Of a stretch of 60,941 nt of DNA, positions 8,362 to 17,956 are shown piece by piece. Where the stretch lies: contig DUVI01000024.1 of the NCBI GenBank assembly GCA_012841065.1, forward strand, positions 1 through 60,941, read 5' to 3'. Position 1 is the first letter of the stretch, and the number at the start of each line of letters is the position of its first letter. Origin of the DNA: Bacillota bacterium (GTDB lineage Bacteria; Bacillota; Sulfobacillia; Fermentithermobacillales; Fermentithermobacillaceae). The notes below the pieces were generated by a model that saw nothing but the letters and a program-made list of their open reading frames with translations, was not told where the DNA came from and did no database searches. The position numbers were made by a program, and so were the translations under genes.

Positions 8362-8979
8362 TTGCCCGATCTTGCCAGTTTGAAGGTTGTCGTGTTACGA
8401 ACTCTGGCAATGTTTTGGATTACCCTGATTGCAGTGCGGGCCATGGGCAAGCGTTCCATCGCTCAGCTTGCTCCTTTCGACCTTACTGTGATCATCATTA
8501 TTGGATCGGCAGCAGCTTTGCCCTTGGAAGACGAGAGCATAAGTCTGTGGAATGGGATAATACCCATTCTTATCCTTTCATTTCTTCAATACTTGCTGAG
8601 TGTGATCAACCTACACTGGAGGGGCGCTGAAAAAGTGACCCAGGGAACATCAACTCCTTTGGTAGTAAATGGGCAGGTACTGCATGACAACCGCAAAATG
8701 GAAAGGGTATCCCTGTCAGACCTTCACATAGTGCTCCGCCAAAAGGGAGTTGAAAAGGTGGAGGACGTGGCTTTGGCAGTGCTGGAGCCTACCGGGGAAG
8801 TATCGGTAATATTCAAGGAAGACACCCGGCCTTTGACCGTTAAGGACATTGATGCTGTCAACCTTTCACGGATTGACGATATAATGGCTCTGTCTTCTGA
8901 ACGCCTTAGAAAAAGGTATAATGAAATCAGTAAACCGCTAAGAAGGAGAGAGTTTCCCGGTTGGTCCAAACTTGACTGA
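8362..8979 (+). CDS. DUF421 (YetF-family) membrane protein
   Basis: The 205-aa protein has three N-terminal membrane helices (about residues 8-27, 38-55 and 62-82) followed by the cytosolic YetF-type domain. Diagnostic stretches are RAMGKRSIAQLAPFDL between the first two helices, IIIIGSAAA, and the soluble part with TPLVVNGQVLHDN, LRQKGVEKVEDVALAVLEP and GEVSVIF. Family members in Bacillus (YetF, YdfS, YrbG, YcaP) are of unclear function; several are membrane proteins of spore formers. TTG 8362 is preceded by CTGGAGG (8347-8353). It is followed closely by a thioredoxin-like gene. Confidence 0.88.
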   Translation: MPDLASLKVVVLRTLAMFWITLIAVRAMGKRSIAQLAPFDLTVIIIIGSAAALPLEDESISLWNGIIPILILSFLQYLLSVINLHWRGAEKVTQGTSTPLVVNGQVLHDNRKMERVSLSDLHIVLRQKGVEKVEDVALAVLEPTGEVSVIFKEDTRPLTVKDIDAVNLSRIDDIMALSSERLRKRYNEISKPLRRREFPGWSKLD

Positions 8980-9001
8980 ACGCAACCTGTGGAGGTGCCT
9001 C

Positions 9002-9589
9002 ATGATGGGCTTTGACAGTGATTGGTTGAAAAGAGCAGGTTCTTTTGATGAATATCTGGAAAAGGCCGATATGAACGTGCCTACCATGAGACAAAACCTC
9101 GCTGAAGTCATTGTAAGCGATGAAGATCACACCTACTTTTCATGGCTGTGTTCCCAAAAGGTGCCTGGTTCGATAAAGGTCCTGGCCATTTCCGAGTCAT
9201 GGTGCGGGGACTGCGTAGAGAATTTGCCCGTTGTGGCCAAACTAGCTTCGCTTTATCCTTGCTTCCACCTGATGGTGTTTTCAAGGGATGACAATCTGGA
9301 TATCATGGACAAGTACCTGACAGACGGTAAGAGGACCATCCCGGTGTTTGTGTTCTTCGATGAAGCAGGAGAGGAGATCGGGCGCTTCATAGAAAGGCCG
9401 GAAGCTGCTACGGCATTTCTGAATCAGGAAATGTCCAAGTTCAATTACCTTCCTGAACAGGAAAGAAAGAAGGCATCTTACGGGGTGCGTACAAAGCTTA
9501 GAAAACTGTATAAGTCAAGATTCAGAAATGAAACCATAAGAGCGATTCGGAGGATTCTGGAAAACAGATATGGACCAAAAGACCCTTGA
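9002..9589 (+). CDS. Thioredoxin-like protein with CGDC motif
   Basis: The 195-aa protein belongs to the thioredoxin superfamily (family of YbbN-unlike, Bacillus thioredoxin-like stress proteins). It has the active-site sequence ESWCGDCVENLP at about residue 69, then the cis-proline segment RTIPVFVFFDEAGEEIGRF. No signal peptide or membrane helix is visible, so it should act in the cytosol on dithiol/disulfide exchange. The C-terminal 50 residues are basic and helical and lie outside the fold. ATG 9002 has GGAGG at 8991-8995; a TTG 30 bases upstream has no such site and overlaps DUF421. The 3' end overlaps mutS2 by 20 bases. Confidence 0.85.
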   Translation: MMGFDSDWLKRAGSFDEYLEKADMNVPTMRQNLAEVIVSDEDHTYFSWLCSQKVPGSIKVLAISESWCGDCVENLPVVAKLASLYPCFHLMVFSRDDNLDIMDKYLTDGKRTIPVFVFFDEAGEEIGRFIERPEAATAFLNQEMSKFNYLPEQERKKASYGVRTKLRKLYKSRFRNETIRAIRRILENRYGPKDP

Positions 9590-11933
9590 ACTCTTGGAAT
9601 ACCAAAAAATCCAGGAAATGCTTGCAGCCCAGGCTTCTACACCTATGGGGAGGAAACTTGCGAAAAAAGCATTTCCTGTTGATGTGTACATTGCAAGAGA
9701 CCGGCAAAGAACGGGGCGGGAGATCGCCGAAGCTCTGCTTCGAACATCTTTGCCCGCCATATCTCCGGTCAGGGACGTAACGAACAAGATATCAGGAGCG
9801 ATGCAAGGAGCTCAACTTGCACCACAGGATCTGCGTGATGTGCTTGATCTCCTGGTGGCCTGCGATACCATCTCTGCATGGATCGGGCGCCTTAGTGAGG
9901 ACTTTAGGAAACTCCATGAGTTAAGGCACAAGTTCCCAAACCAACCGTTGCTCAGGGACAAGCTTGCCAATACAGTTGATGAACAAGGCGAAATCAAAGA
10001 TACGGCCAGCCCCAAGCTTCAGTCTATCAGGAAGTCATACAGGGATGCTCAAGAAAGGCTCAGGAAACGGGCTGAAGAAATGACCCGTCAGCCCAGCATC
10101 GCTCAATACCTTCAGGAGCCAATAGTTACCTTTCGCAACGGAAGGTATGTGCTTCCGGTTAAACAAGAACACGCATCGAGAATACAAGGAATCGTGCATG
10201 ATCAATCGGCGTCGGGGCATACGGTCTTCCTCGAACCTTCTGAACTGCTTGAAATGGCAAACCAGGTAAGGCGGCTGGAACTTCTGGAACGGGACGAGAT
10301 TGAAAGGATCCTTACTGAAGTATCTGCGTGGATTGGTGAAGTCGGGTCAGACCTGCTTGACGCCATTGAAACATTGGGAGAGTTTGATCTGGGTGTAGCC
10401 AAAGCCAGGCTTGCCCGTAAATGGAATGGATGCTTCCCCACGCTTACAGACAGGTTCACCTTGTCCCTGGTTAAGGCATGGCATCCGCTTCTCAAGGAAA
10501 ATCCTGTTCCCCTTGATATACATCTGGACGAAGCAGGGGTAAGAACGATAGTCGTGACCGGGCCCAACATGGGCGGAAAGACCGTCTCTCTCAAAACTTG
10601 TGGCCTACTTGTCGCGATGGCACTAGCAGGAATGCCGTGCCCATGCGACCCGGAAACTCAAATCGGCGGCATTAGGGCAATCTTGTGCGATATAGGGGAC
10701 GAGCAATCCATTGAGGCAAATCTGAGTACCTTTTCGGCGCACATAACTAACATAAAGAGAATTGTGTCGCTGTCAGGCAGGGGTAAGCTGGTGCTTATCG
10801 ATGAACTTGGCGCCGGCACTGACCCAAAGGAAGGGTCGGCCCTGGCTCAAGCCATCCTAGAGAAAATCCACAATTCAGGTGCGTTATGCGTTGTCACCAG
10901 CCATTACGGCGAGCTCAAGATAATAGCTCAGAAAACCCAGGGAATGGCCAACGCAAGCATGGAGTGGGACAGTCTCAGAATGGTGCCCACGTTCAGGCTG
11001 GTGGTGGGAAGGCCGGGCAGATCCCACGCATTTCTGGTAGCTCGCAGGTTAGGTCTGGATGCGGATGTACTAGAGCGGGCCCGTGAATTGATCCCCGAAG
11101 ATGTAGTGAGATTGGAAGATGTTATTGCCGACATGGAGGCGCAATCGCAGAAGGCCAGAGAAGAGGCGGAAAAGGCTGCCATGGAGAGGGCGCTTTACGA
11201 GGAGTTACGCAGCGAGTATGAACATAGGTTAAGCAGCTTGGAGGCTCAACAGAAAAAGGTCCTGAAAGAGGCCAGGCAGGAGGCACAGTCGATAATTGCC
11301 AGGGCGAGAGTTGAATTCGAAAAGGCCCTAAAGGAGATCAAAGAGAGCCGCCGCCAGACGTCAGGAGAGTTCCATGCCAGTGCATCTGAGATCCGCACCA
11401 GGCTTGCGGGCATCCAGGCAGATCTGTCTGACGCAGAAGACGAGCTCCCCACGGGTGAGCCTTTGAGAGTTGAGAACCTGACAACAGGCATGCAGGTTCA
11501 GGTATCCGGGTTCTCAGAGCCGGGGACAGTATTGGAGGTTTCAGGGTCCGACGATGTGGTTGTGCAAGTAGGCAGCTTCAAGCTCAGAACCGAGATCAAC
11601 CGTCTGACCAAGGCCGCACTGGCATCCGGAAAGCATAAGGTCCCTTCCAAGACCGCCAGGAAGGAGCAAAACAAGGCGCTGAGCGTGTCCCACAAGGTAG
11701 ATTTACGGGGGATGACCAGGGAAGAGGCGCTTATGACCTTGGATAAGTATATTGATGATGCTTTCCTCGCTTCTATACCTGAAATCACGATTATCCATGG
11801 TAAAGGCACAGGTGCTTTGCGTAAAGCCGTGGAAGAGTATCTCCAATCAACGGAGAAATATATCGCCGGCTACCGTCTTGGACAACCATCTGAAGGCGGT
11901 GCCGGCGTTACTATTGCAAAACTGAAGACTTAG
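9570..11933 (+). CDS. mutS2: MutS2 ATPase/endonuclease with Smr domain
   Basis: The 787-aa protein has the usual MutS2 length and order: core/lever domains (about 1-310), the ABC-type ATPase (about 315-520) with Walker A GPNMGGKTVSLKT, Walker B LVLIDELGAGTDPKEG and the H-loop VTSHYGELK, a long coiled coil (about 520-640), a KOW-like region and a C-terminal Smr domain (VDLRGMTREEALMTLDKY, HGKGTGALRKAVEEYL). It lacks the mismatch-recognition domain of MutS. MutS2 is linked to suppression of recombination in some bacteria and to ribosome collision rescue in Bacillus subtilis. It converges on the PBP gene with only 10 bases between stop codons. Confidence 0.96.
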   Translation: MDQKTLELLEYQKIQEMLAAQASTPMGRKLAKKAFPVDVYIARDRQRTGREIAEALLRTSLPAISPVRDVTNKISGAMQGAQLAPQDLRDVLDLLVACDTISAWIGRLSEDFRKLHELRHKFPNQPLLRDKLANTVDEQGEIKDTASPKLQSIRKSYRDAQERLRKRAEEMTRQPSIAQYLQEPIVTFRNGRYVLPVKQEHASRIQGIVHDQSASGHTVFLEPSELLEMANQVRRLELLERDEIERILTEVSAWIGEVGSDLLDAIETLGEFDLGVAKARLARKWNGCFPTLTDRFTLSLVKAWHPLLKENPVPLDIHLDEAGVRTIVVTGPNMGGKTVSLKTCGLLVAMALAGMPCPCDPETQIGGIRAILCDIGDEQSIEANLSTFSAHITNIKRIVSLSGRGKLVLIDELGAGTDPKEGSALAQAILEKIHNSGALCVVTSHYGELKIIAQKTQGMANASMEWDSLRMVPTFRLVVGRPGRSHAFLVARRLGLDADVLERARELIPEDVVRLEDVIADMEAQSQKAREEAEKAAMERALYEELRSEYEHRLSSLEAQQKKVLKEARQEAQSIIARARVEFEKALKEIKESRRQTSGEFHASASEIRTRLAGIQADLSDAEDELPTGEPLRVENLTTGMQVQVSGFSEPGTVLEVSGSDDVVVQVGSFKLRTEINRLTKAALASGKHKVPSKTARKEQNKALSVSHKVDLRGMTREEALMTLDKYIDDAFLASIPEITIIHGKGTGALRKAVEEYLQSTEKYIAGYRLGQPSEGGAGVTIAKLKT

Positions 11934-11943
11934 ACGTTGAGAC

Positions 11944-14130
11944 TCAATGGCCTTCGTGTGTCCCCTCGGGGTCAACGCCTGGTTCATCTTGCAATGCATC
12001 ATCAAGTGGAGATGCATTCCCGGGTTCAAGTGCACCGCCCGGTCCGGGCGCATCATCAGAAAAGGTGTCCGGCCAACCGCCGGGAGTCCCGTCAGCGTGA
12101 TAGTCGCAGGTTGACATAGGTGTCTTACCCTTGACCCCGAGTTCAGTTACTACATCTTCCGCAGGACAGTAAGGGCTTGGCAACAGCCCTGACTTCTTGC
12201 ACACTTCGATTTCCACGATAGTGTCAGGCCTGGTGAAGTGTTCAACGGGCATATCTGCCGTGATGGCGCTCATCATTCTGTTCCAGATTCTGGCCGGATA
12301 AGTTCCGCCGGTGACTCTCCACTGAGCCATTGTCTTTTCCTGATCATAGCCCATCCATACCGCACCTACAGTGCTTGGCGTATATCCTACAAACCATGCG
12401 TCTTTCCAGTCGCTTGTAGTGCCCGTCTTGCCTGCGGCCGGCCTGCCGAAATAGGCTGCTTGCCCGGTGCCTCCTGCCACTGTAAGCACGTCCTGGAGCA
12501 TACTGGTCATGAGGTATGCCGATTCTTCGGAAATCACTATCTGCCTGTTTATAGTATGCTCTTCCAACACGTTGCCGTTCTTGTCTTCAACTTTGAGGAT
12601 TGACAAAGGTTCAACCTGAATCCCGCGGTTAGCTACTGTGGCAAAAGCCACCGCCATATCAATAGGCTTTACCCCGTAGGTAAGCCCGCCAAGGGCAAGG
12701 GATCTGGTCAGGTCAGTACGGCCATCTGAGACAGGGGGCTTGACCAGTGTGGTTATTCCAAGTTTCTCGGACATTTCAAGGCTGGTGCTCAGGCCCACGA
12801 TGTCCTGGACCTTGCACGCCACTACGTTCAAGGATTCCCTTACACCTGTTCTCATGGTGACCAATCCTTGGAACGTGCCGCTGTAGTTCCTGGGCGAGAA
12901 TCGTTCTCCTGTAGTCTGATCCACCCAGGTTACAGGCGAGTCATCGATTACCGTATAAGGGCCCATACCTTGTTCCAGGGCAGGTATATATACGGATATG
13001 GGTTTGAAAGCAGAACCGGGCTGGCGTTTTGCATCAACGGCACGGTTCCATCCCAGCATGCTTTCGTGCCTTCGTCCTCCAACTATAGCGAGCAGGTGTC
13101 CGGTCTTTACATCCATGACCACTACGGCGGCCTCGATGTTCTCTTCGCCGGATTTGTACGGGAAAACCGGATCAAGCACTTCCTTTACCGCTGTCTCTGC
13201 GGTCCTCTGGGCGGCCGGGCTATATGTTGTATATACACGCAACCCCCCGCCATATACCAAGTCCGCAGGATAACGGGAAAGCAGCTGCTGGAGTACATAA
13301 TCCAGGAAATACCCGCCTTCGGTAACCACCATAGGCTCATAATCGATGATATTGAGTGGTTTGCTCTTGTACATCTCTGCTTCATCATAGCTGATAAACT
13401 CGTATTCAGCCATTTGATTGAGCACCGTGTTCCGCCGGTTTATCGATTGCTCAAGGTTTGACTTGTCCCCGTAATATGAGGGCGCCCTTATGGTACCTGC
13501 GAGAAAAGCTGCTTCATCAACAGTGATTTCATGAACAGGCTTAGCGAAGTAAGCTCTCGCGGCTGCTTCAACCCCATGTGCACCACGGCCGAAGTGGATC
13601 TGGTTCATGTACATCTCCAGGATTTCCTTCTTGGTATACTTGCGCTCCATGAGGACTGAGACTATGACGTCCTGAACCTTCCTCTTCAGCGTCCGGTCTT
13701 GTTCCAGGAAAGCTATCTTGGCAAGCTGCTGGGTGATAGTGCTGCCCCCTTGCAGTGTCTGGTCATCTATTATGTTTTGATACAGAGCTCTCAGGATTGC
13801 CCTTAGGTCGAACCCAGGATGACTGTAGAATCTGTGGTCTTCAGCAGCGAGAATTGCATCAATAAGGTGTTGAGGCATATCGTTGATGGAAACCGGAATC
13901 CGGTATTCACTTGAGCGGAGCTCAGTCCATACGTCCCCGTTGCGATCGTATAATATTGATATTTCACTGGCCTCAGGCTCAAGATTTGCAAGGGCCGGAA
14001 GGTCCCGTACTGCCGATACGACAACTGCAGCTGCAAAACCGGCTCCAATGAGAACCAGTCCCAGGAAAACATATATTAGAATATCCAGGGCACGAACGCC
14101 CTTCCTGGTCCTTCGTCTTCTTTTTCCCAT
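11944..14130 (-). CDS. ponA: Class A penicillin-binding protein (PBP1A type)
   Basis: This bifunctional peptidoglycan synthase polymerises glycan strands and cross-links them outside the membrane. The 728-aa protein has a basic cytosolic start, one membrane helix (about 15-37), a GT51 glycosyltransferase domain with catalytic Glu in ILAAEDHRFYSHPGFD and with GGSTITQQLAK and RKVQDVIVSVLMERKYTK, then the transpeptidase domain with nucleophile motif PGSAFKPIS, an SLN (S-x-N) motif and GKTGTTSDWKDAWF. The acidic, proline/glycine-rich tail (EPGVDPEGTHEGH end) is low complexity. It stands alone on the minus strand, divergent from tyrS, and has an extended -10 sequence at 14257-14262 upstream. Confidence 0.95.
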   Translation of the reverse strand: MGKRRRRTRKGVRALDILIYVFLGLVLIGAGFAAAVVVSAVRDLPALANLEPEASEISILYDRNGDVWTELRSSEYRIPVSINDMPQHLIDAILAAEDHRFYSHPGFDLRAILRALYQNIIDDQTLQGGSTITQQLAKIAFLEQDRTLKRKVQDVIVSVLMERKYTKKEILEMYMNQIHFGRGAHGVEAAARAYFAKPVHEITVDEAAFLAGTIRAPSYYGDKSNLEQSINRRNTVLNQMAEYEFISYDEAEMYKSKPLNIIDYEPMVVTEGGYFLDYVLQQLLSRYPADLVYGGGLRVYTTYSPAAQRTAETAVKEVLDPVFPYKSGEENIEAAVVVMDVKTGHLLAIVGGRRHESMLGWNRAVDAKRQPGSAFKPISVYIPALEQGMGPYTVIDDSPVTWVDQTTGERFSPRNYSGTFQGLVTMRTGVRESLNVVACKVQDIVGLSTSLEMSEKLGITTLVKPPVSDGRTDLTRSLALGGLTYGVKPIDMAVAFATVANRGIQVEPLSILKVEDKNGNVLEEHTINRQIVISEESAYLMTSMLQDVLTVAGGTGQAAYFGRPAAGKTGTTSDWKDAWFVGYTPSTVGAVWMGYDQEKTMAQWRVTGGTYPARIWNRMMSAITADMPVEHFTRPDTIVEIEVCKKSGLLPSPYCPAEDVVTELGVKGKTPMSTCDYHADGTPGGWPDTFSDDAPGPGGALEPGNASPLDDALQDEPGVDPEGTHEGH

Positions 14131-14256
14131 AAATTACTACCTCCAGCGGTTCCTCTATGTCCACTTGCTCGGTTGTCGCCCTCAGTATTGATTTGCCTTC
14201 TTTAGATGCGTTCCTCCTATGTTAACAGACGATAGAAGGAGCAATAAGGTGTCACC

Positions 14257-14265
14257 ATTATACCA
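14257..14265 (-). promoter_or_regulatory. Extended -10 promoter for the PBP gene
   Basis: Read on the minus strand the sequence is TGGTATAAT, that is TGn followed by a perfect TATAAT (14262 down to 14257), about 127 bases before the PBP start codon. No good -35 is seen, which is typical for extended -10 promoters. It is back to back with the tyrS promoter. Confidence 0.5.
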
Positions 14266-14300
14266 TCTTCGCCGATTGGCTTCTTGAGGTTGGTCAGGAA

Positions 14301-14309
14301 TGATATAAT
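14301..14309 (+). promoter_or_regulatory. Extended -10 promoter for tyrS
   Basis: TGATATAAT contains TGn plus a perfect TATAAT (14304-14309). TTCTTG at 14281-14286 is 17 bases upstream and is a weak -35. The tyrS Shine-Dalgarno AAGGAGG follows at 14324-14330, so the leader is short and there is no T-box here. Confidence 0.6.
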
Positions 14310-14339
14310 CAAACGAAAAACTCAAGGAGGGTCAGCGCT

Positions 14340-15572
14340 TTGGGAAAATTAGAGGATGCAGTTAACCGTCAGGCGGAATTGCTTAGCCAAAGAGCAGCAA
14401 TGCTGGTTACTGAGGAAGAACTCAAGGCCAAAATAAGGCGTTCCTTGGAAGAAAAGCGGCCCTTGAAGGTAAAATTGGGAGTAGATCCCAGTGCCCCTGA
14501 CATTCACCTTGGCCACATGGTAGTCATGAGGAAACTCAGGGAATTCCAGGAGCTGGGCCATGAGATATACTTTGTGATCGGTGACTTCACAGGGATGATT
14601 GGAGATCCCAGCGGCAGGTCAAAGACCAGGCGGCAGCTGTCGAGGGAAGAGGTCGAAGCTAACGCCCGTACATATCATGAACAGGCAACGCTGATCCTCG
14701 ATCCTGACAAAACCCATGTTGTGTTCAATTCATCTTGGCTGTCACCCCTTACGTTTGCAGATCTTGTGAGGTTGGCTTCCAAGTTCACCGTGGCCCGTAT
14801 GCTTGAAAGGGACGATTTTCATAACCGGTACTCACAGGGACAGGCCATTGGCATCCACGAGTTCTTGTACCCCTTGGCCCAAGCATATGATTCTATCGCC
14901 ATTGATGCAGACGTGGAGCTCGGTGGCACCGACCAGACTTTCAACCTTTTGGTTGGCAGGGATCTGCAGCCCCATTACGGACAAGAGCCGCAGATAGCGC
15001 TCACCATGCCGCTTCTTGTAGGCACTGACGGAAAAGAAAAGATGTCCAAGAGCCTTGGCAATTACATCGGGGTGACAGATAACCCCAATGACATGTACGG
15101 AAAAGTGATGTCCATTCCCGATGAGATAATGGGCGACTACTTCGAGTTGGTCCTGGCTGAACCAGGGCATTCAGTAGAGGGCATGATGCGCGAACTAGAG
15201 TCGGGTAAACGCCATCCCATGGACCTTAAGATGGAATTGGCCAGGAGGATTGTAGCAGAGTTTCATGGCCTGAATGCGGCAAGCACTGCACAAGACAACT
15301 TCTTGCGCGTATTTAGCCAAGATGCCCTCCCGGATGAGATTGAAACCGTGGACCTTGAGGATATTGAGGCCGGAGAAAAAGTCGGACTCGCGAGGTTGCT
15401 TGCCATGTGCGGACTGGCGCCGTCTTCATCTGAAGCCAGGCGTCTCATTAAGAGCGGTGCAGTGCGGGTCAACCGTGAGAGACAGGTGGATCCGTCCGCG
15501 TTGATCAAGGTCACAGACGGGATGTTGCTCCAAGTAGGCAAACGGCGGATGTGCAAGATTGGTATCAAGTAG
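14340..15572 (+). CDS. tyrS: Tyrosyl-tRNA synthetase
   Basis: The 410-aa class I enzyme charges tRNA-Tyr. The HIGH-type signature is [11 protein letters not shown] (about residue 54-64), followed by [13 protein letters not shown]; the tyrosine site includes [13 protein letters not shown] and the KMSKS motif reads [14 protein letters not shown]-terminal S4 RNA-binding domain is present ([20 protein letters not shown]). The long insertions and motif context resemble the TyrZ type rather than the classical TyrS of Bacillus. Start TTG 14340 has AAGGAGG at 14324-14330. The leader is too short for the T-box that controls many Bacillota tyrS genes. Confidence 0.95.
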   Translation: MGKLEDAVNRQAELLSQRAAMLVTEEELKAKIRRSLEEKRPLKVKLGVDPSAPDIHLGHMVVMRKLREFQELGHEIYFVIGDFTGMIGDPSGRSKTRRQLSREEVEANARTYHEQATLILDPDKTHVVFNSSWLSPLTFADLVRLASKFTVARMLERDDFHNRYSQGQAIGIHEFLYPLAQAYDSIAIDADVELGGTDQTFNLLVGRDLQPHYGQEPQIALTMPLLVGTDGKEKMSKSLGNYIGVTDNPNDMYGKVMSIPDEIMGDYFELVLAEPGHSVEGMMRELESGKRHPMDLKMELARRIVAEFHGLNAASTAQDNFLRVFSQDALPDEIETVDLEDIEAGEKVGLARLLAMCGLAPSSSEARRLIKSGAVRVNRERQVDPSALIKVTDGMLLQVGKRRMCKIGIK

Positions 15573-15622
15573 CGCAAGAGACAGGCGTTTGTGCGAACTT
15601 TAGTGCAGATACTTGCATAACA

Positions 15623-16312
15623 ATGAGAGGCTACTTTTTGAGGAAGGAGCTTCTCATTATCTTTAACAGAAGGTTTTTGGGAAGGAAAAAGCGCTTTCAC
15701 CGGCCCCTGGTGGTTGCCGCGGGGCTTGGTTTGGTCCTGCTGTTCCTGTTTGTTTCGATAGAAAGAAACGTGATTCCAACTTTGATAGCCATCTCAGAAT
15801 CAAGGGTCACGGCCATAGCTAATGAGGCCATCCGCCAAGCGATTAACTCGCATGTTGATTCCCTGCTTCAGGACAAGAGACTGCTGGATTTCCACGTCGG
15901 CCCTGAAGGGGAACTCTTGTATGTGCAGACCAACACCTCTGACCTAAACAAAATACAAGCCGAGTCATTGGCTATACTTCAAGAAGCCATCGACGAACTT
16001 GAGGGGTTTGAAATTCGCATCCCCCTTGGGCAAGCTCTGAGTTCCAAACTGCTTGCTGCAAAAGGACCCAGAATCAAGGTAACGATGTATCCGTACGGAT
16101 ATGTGAGTGTGCAGGTGCTGGACACCTTCGAAGTCACCGGTATCAACCAGATTAAGTACAGCCTTTACCTGAAGGTGATATGTACCCTGCAGGTGGTCAT
16201 CCCGCTTCTCTCGTCCAAGACCCACGTTTCCGTCGATGTACCTCTCGCCACTGTACTTATCCCGGGCAAAGTCCCCGATACTTACCTTATGTTTCCCTAC
16301 GGTACTCGTTGA
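15623..16312 (+). CDS. yunB: YunB-like sporulation protein
   Basis: The product of about 229 aa starts with a basic segment and one membrane helix (RPLVVAAGLGLVLLFLFVSI), then an outside domain beginning IPTLIAISESRVTAIANEAI, with a central DTFEVTGINQIKYSLYLKV and a C-terminal THVSVDVPLATVLIPGKVP. This matches YunB, a sporulation membrane protein made in the mother cell under SigE in Bacillus. In B. subtilis it helps correct engulfment and septal protein localisation. The start is uncertain: ATG 15623 lacks a clear ribosome site, TTG 15638 is an alternative, and AAGGAG at 15646-15651 lies inside the frame. It follows tyrS by 50 bases. Confidence 0.82.
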   Translation: MRGYFLRKELLIIFNRRFLGRKKRFHRPLVVAAGLGLVLLFLFVSIERNVIPTLIAISESRVTAIANEAIRQAINSHVDSLLQDKRLLDFHVGPEGELLYVQTNTSDLNKIQAESLAILQEAIDELEGFEIRIPLGQALSSKLLAAKGPRIKVTMYPYGYVSVQVLDTFEVTGINQIKYSLYLKVICTLQVVIPLLSSKTHVSVDVPLATVLIPGKVPDTYLMFPYGTR

Positions 16313-16387
16313 TTTTACCGGCGGCCCTTCACAATCGGAATCATCTGGAGGATAATGTTTTCAAAGCACTGCTCTGAGGTGATGACG

Positions 16388-17137
16388 GTGAAAAATATCC
16401 GCCAGGTGGCTGCTTCAATTTCCGGCTGGATGCGAAAAATGAGCGAGGCGGCAGGCGCAGCAGGAGGGATTTTCGGTGTTTCAGGCGGGCTGGATTCAGC
16501 TTTACTGGTCGCCCTTGCCAAGGATGCCTGGCAGGCAAATTGCCTTGGACTGGTGCTCCCGTGCCATTCAGCAGAAAGCGATGTAAACGATGCCATTTAC
16601 GTATTAGAACACTTTGGCTGCAAGTACAAGGTGCTGGACCTGACTCCTGTGTTTGACGGGTTTGTCTCGGTTCTGGGAGAGGGCGACGGTCAAGGTGCGT
16701 TCATGGCCCGGGCAAACCTGAAACCCCGCCTGCGGATGGCCGCACTTTATTACTACGCAAACATGATGAATTACATGGTAATCGGCACAACCAACAGAAG
16801 CGAATACTATGTCGGCTACTTCACCAAACATGGTGACGGTGGAGTAGACATGCTGCCCCTGGCAAACCTTACAAAAACTGAAGTGAGGCAGCTATCAGAG
16901 TTTCTCGGGGTTCCTGACAGGATCTTGACGAAAACGCCTTCAGGAGGGCTCTGGGCAGGGCAAACTGATGAGGCGGAAATGGGGATATCATACACACACT
17001 TGGATGCCTATCTTCGTGGCGAAGAAGTACCTCAACATGTCGAGGCAAGGATAATGGAGATGCATGACAGGAGCGAACACAAGCGAAGCCTTCCGCCGGT
17101 TCCTGCTTATGGCATTGACTTTTTCAAGGAGGAATGA
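16388..17137 (+). CDS. nadE: NAD+ synthase, ammonia/glutamine-amide transferring type
   Basis: NadE makes NAD+ from deamido-NAD+ with ATP and an amide donor. The PP-loop signature is GIFGVSGGLDSALLVALA near the N terminus. Further family stretches are QGAFMARANLKPRLRM, IGTTNRSEYYVGYFTKHGDG (the NAD/Mg site) and LANLTKTEVRQL, with PSGGLWAGQTDEAEMG closing the active site. No glutaminase domain is attached, so ammonia or a partner is the donor. GTG 16388 gives the usual 249-aa length with GAGGTGAT just upstream; ATG 16355, three bases after GGAGG, would add eleven residues and cannot be excluded. It lies between yunB and yebC with short spacing. Confidence 0.9.
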   Translation: MKNIRQVAASISGWMRKMSEAAGAAGGIFGVSGGLDSALLVALAKDAWQANCLGLVLPCHSAESDVNDAIYVLEHFGCKYKVLDLTPVFDGFVSVLGEGDGQGAFMARANLKPRLRMAALYYYANMMNYMVIGTTNRSEYYVGYFTKHGDGGVDMLPLANLTKTEVRQLSEFLGVPDRILTKTPSGGLWAGQTDEAEMGISYTHLDAYLRGEEVPQHVEARIMEMHDRSEHKRSLPPVPAYGIDFFKEE

Positions 17138-17140
17138 GTC

Positions 17141-17887
17141 TTGGCAGGCCACTCAAAATGGTCGAATATCAAGCGCAAGAAATCGAAAATGGACGCCCAA
17201 CGTGCAAACGTGATCTCCAAGGCGGTAAGGGAGGTAATGCTGGCCGCCAGGGAAGGAGGAGGTAATCCGGACACTAATTTCAGGCTGCGGATAGCCATAG
17301 ATAAGGCCAGGAGCTATAACGTGAGTTCCGACAATATTGAACGGGCCATCAAGCGTGGTACCGGGGAACTTGACGGCGGCCAAGTCGAGGAAATCACTTA
17401 CGAAGGATATGGACCAGGGGGAACAGCCGTTCTGGTAGAAGCCGCCACTGATAACCGCAACCGGACTGCCGCGGATATCAGGCACCTGTTTTCAAAACAC
17501 GGAGGCAAGCTCGCCGAACTCGGCGCCGTGGCATGGATGTTTGATCAGAGGGGTTTCATTGCCCTGGACAAACAAGGGCTTTCCGAAGAGCAAGCGCTGG
17601 AAATGTGCATTGAAGCCGGAGCCCTTGACATGCAAGCCGAAGATGACTGTTATGAAGTTTACACGGGGGCAAGCGAGCTTGAACAGGTAAGAAGCAAACT
17701 GGAAAGCGCCGGTGCGCGCATCCAGACCGCCGAATTGACCATGGTACCGAAGACATATGTCAACCTTGACAAGCACGATGCCGAAAAGATGCTAGAACTC
17801 ATAGATGTGCTGGAATCCCACGATGATGTCTCCAGGGTCTACGCAAACTTCGATGTGCCTGATGATATCCTGAGCGCCAACGCATAA
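17141..17887 (+). CDS. yebC: YebC/PmpR-family protein (probable translation or transcription factor)
   Basis: The 248-aa protein starts with the invariant MAGHSKWSNIKRKKSKMDAQ and continues with RAKVISK-like and NFRLRIAIDKARSYNVSSDN, then EGYGPGGTAVLVEAATDNRNRT, LGAVAWMFDQRG and a C-terminal DVSRVYANFDVP. YebC family members were long called transcription regulators; recent work in several bacteria links the family to easing ribosome stalling at proline motifs. TTG 17141 has GGAGG at about 17130. It commonly precedes ruvC, as here with one gene between them. Confidence 0.95.
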   Translation: MAGHSKWSNIKRKKSKMDAQRANVISKAVREVMLAAREGGGNPDTNFRLRIAIDKARSYNVSSDNIERAIKRGTGELDGGQVEEITYEGYGPGGTAVLVEAATDNRNRTAADIRHLFSKHGGKLAELGAVAWMFDQRGFIALDKQGLSEEQALEMCIEAGALDMQAEDDCYEVYTGASELEQVRSKLESAGARIQTAELTMVPKTYVNLDKHDAEKMLELIDVLESHDDVSRVYANFDVPDDILSANA

Positions 17888-17905
17888 GGCCCCGGAAGCG
17901 TCAAT

Positions 17906-17934
17906 GAATACTGCCCTCTTTCCTGGGAAACCTA
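17906..17934 (+). promoter_or_regulatory. Possible SigG-type (forespore) promoter for the bofC-like gene
   Basis: GAATA (17906-17910) fits the SigG/SigF -35 (GMATR) and is followed after 17 bases by AAACCTA (17928-17934), which matches four of seven positions of the -10 CATWMTA. GGG directly precedes the -10 as in SigF-type sites. BofC is a forespore product in Bacillus, which fits. The -10 is weak, so this is tentative. Confidence 0.35.
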
Positions 17935-17956
17935 AGTTTGCCTGGAGGGAGGGAAT

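Noticed and set aside
12868-13461. Open frame of 197 aa on the + strand opposite the PBP gene
   Set aside because: Antisense shadow of a gene with full PBP motifs; the translation is not protein-like.
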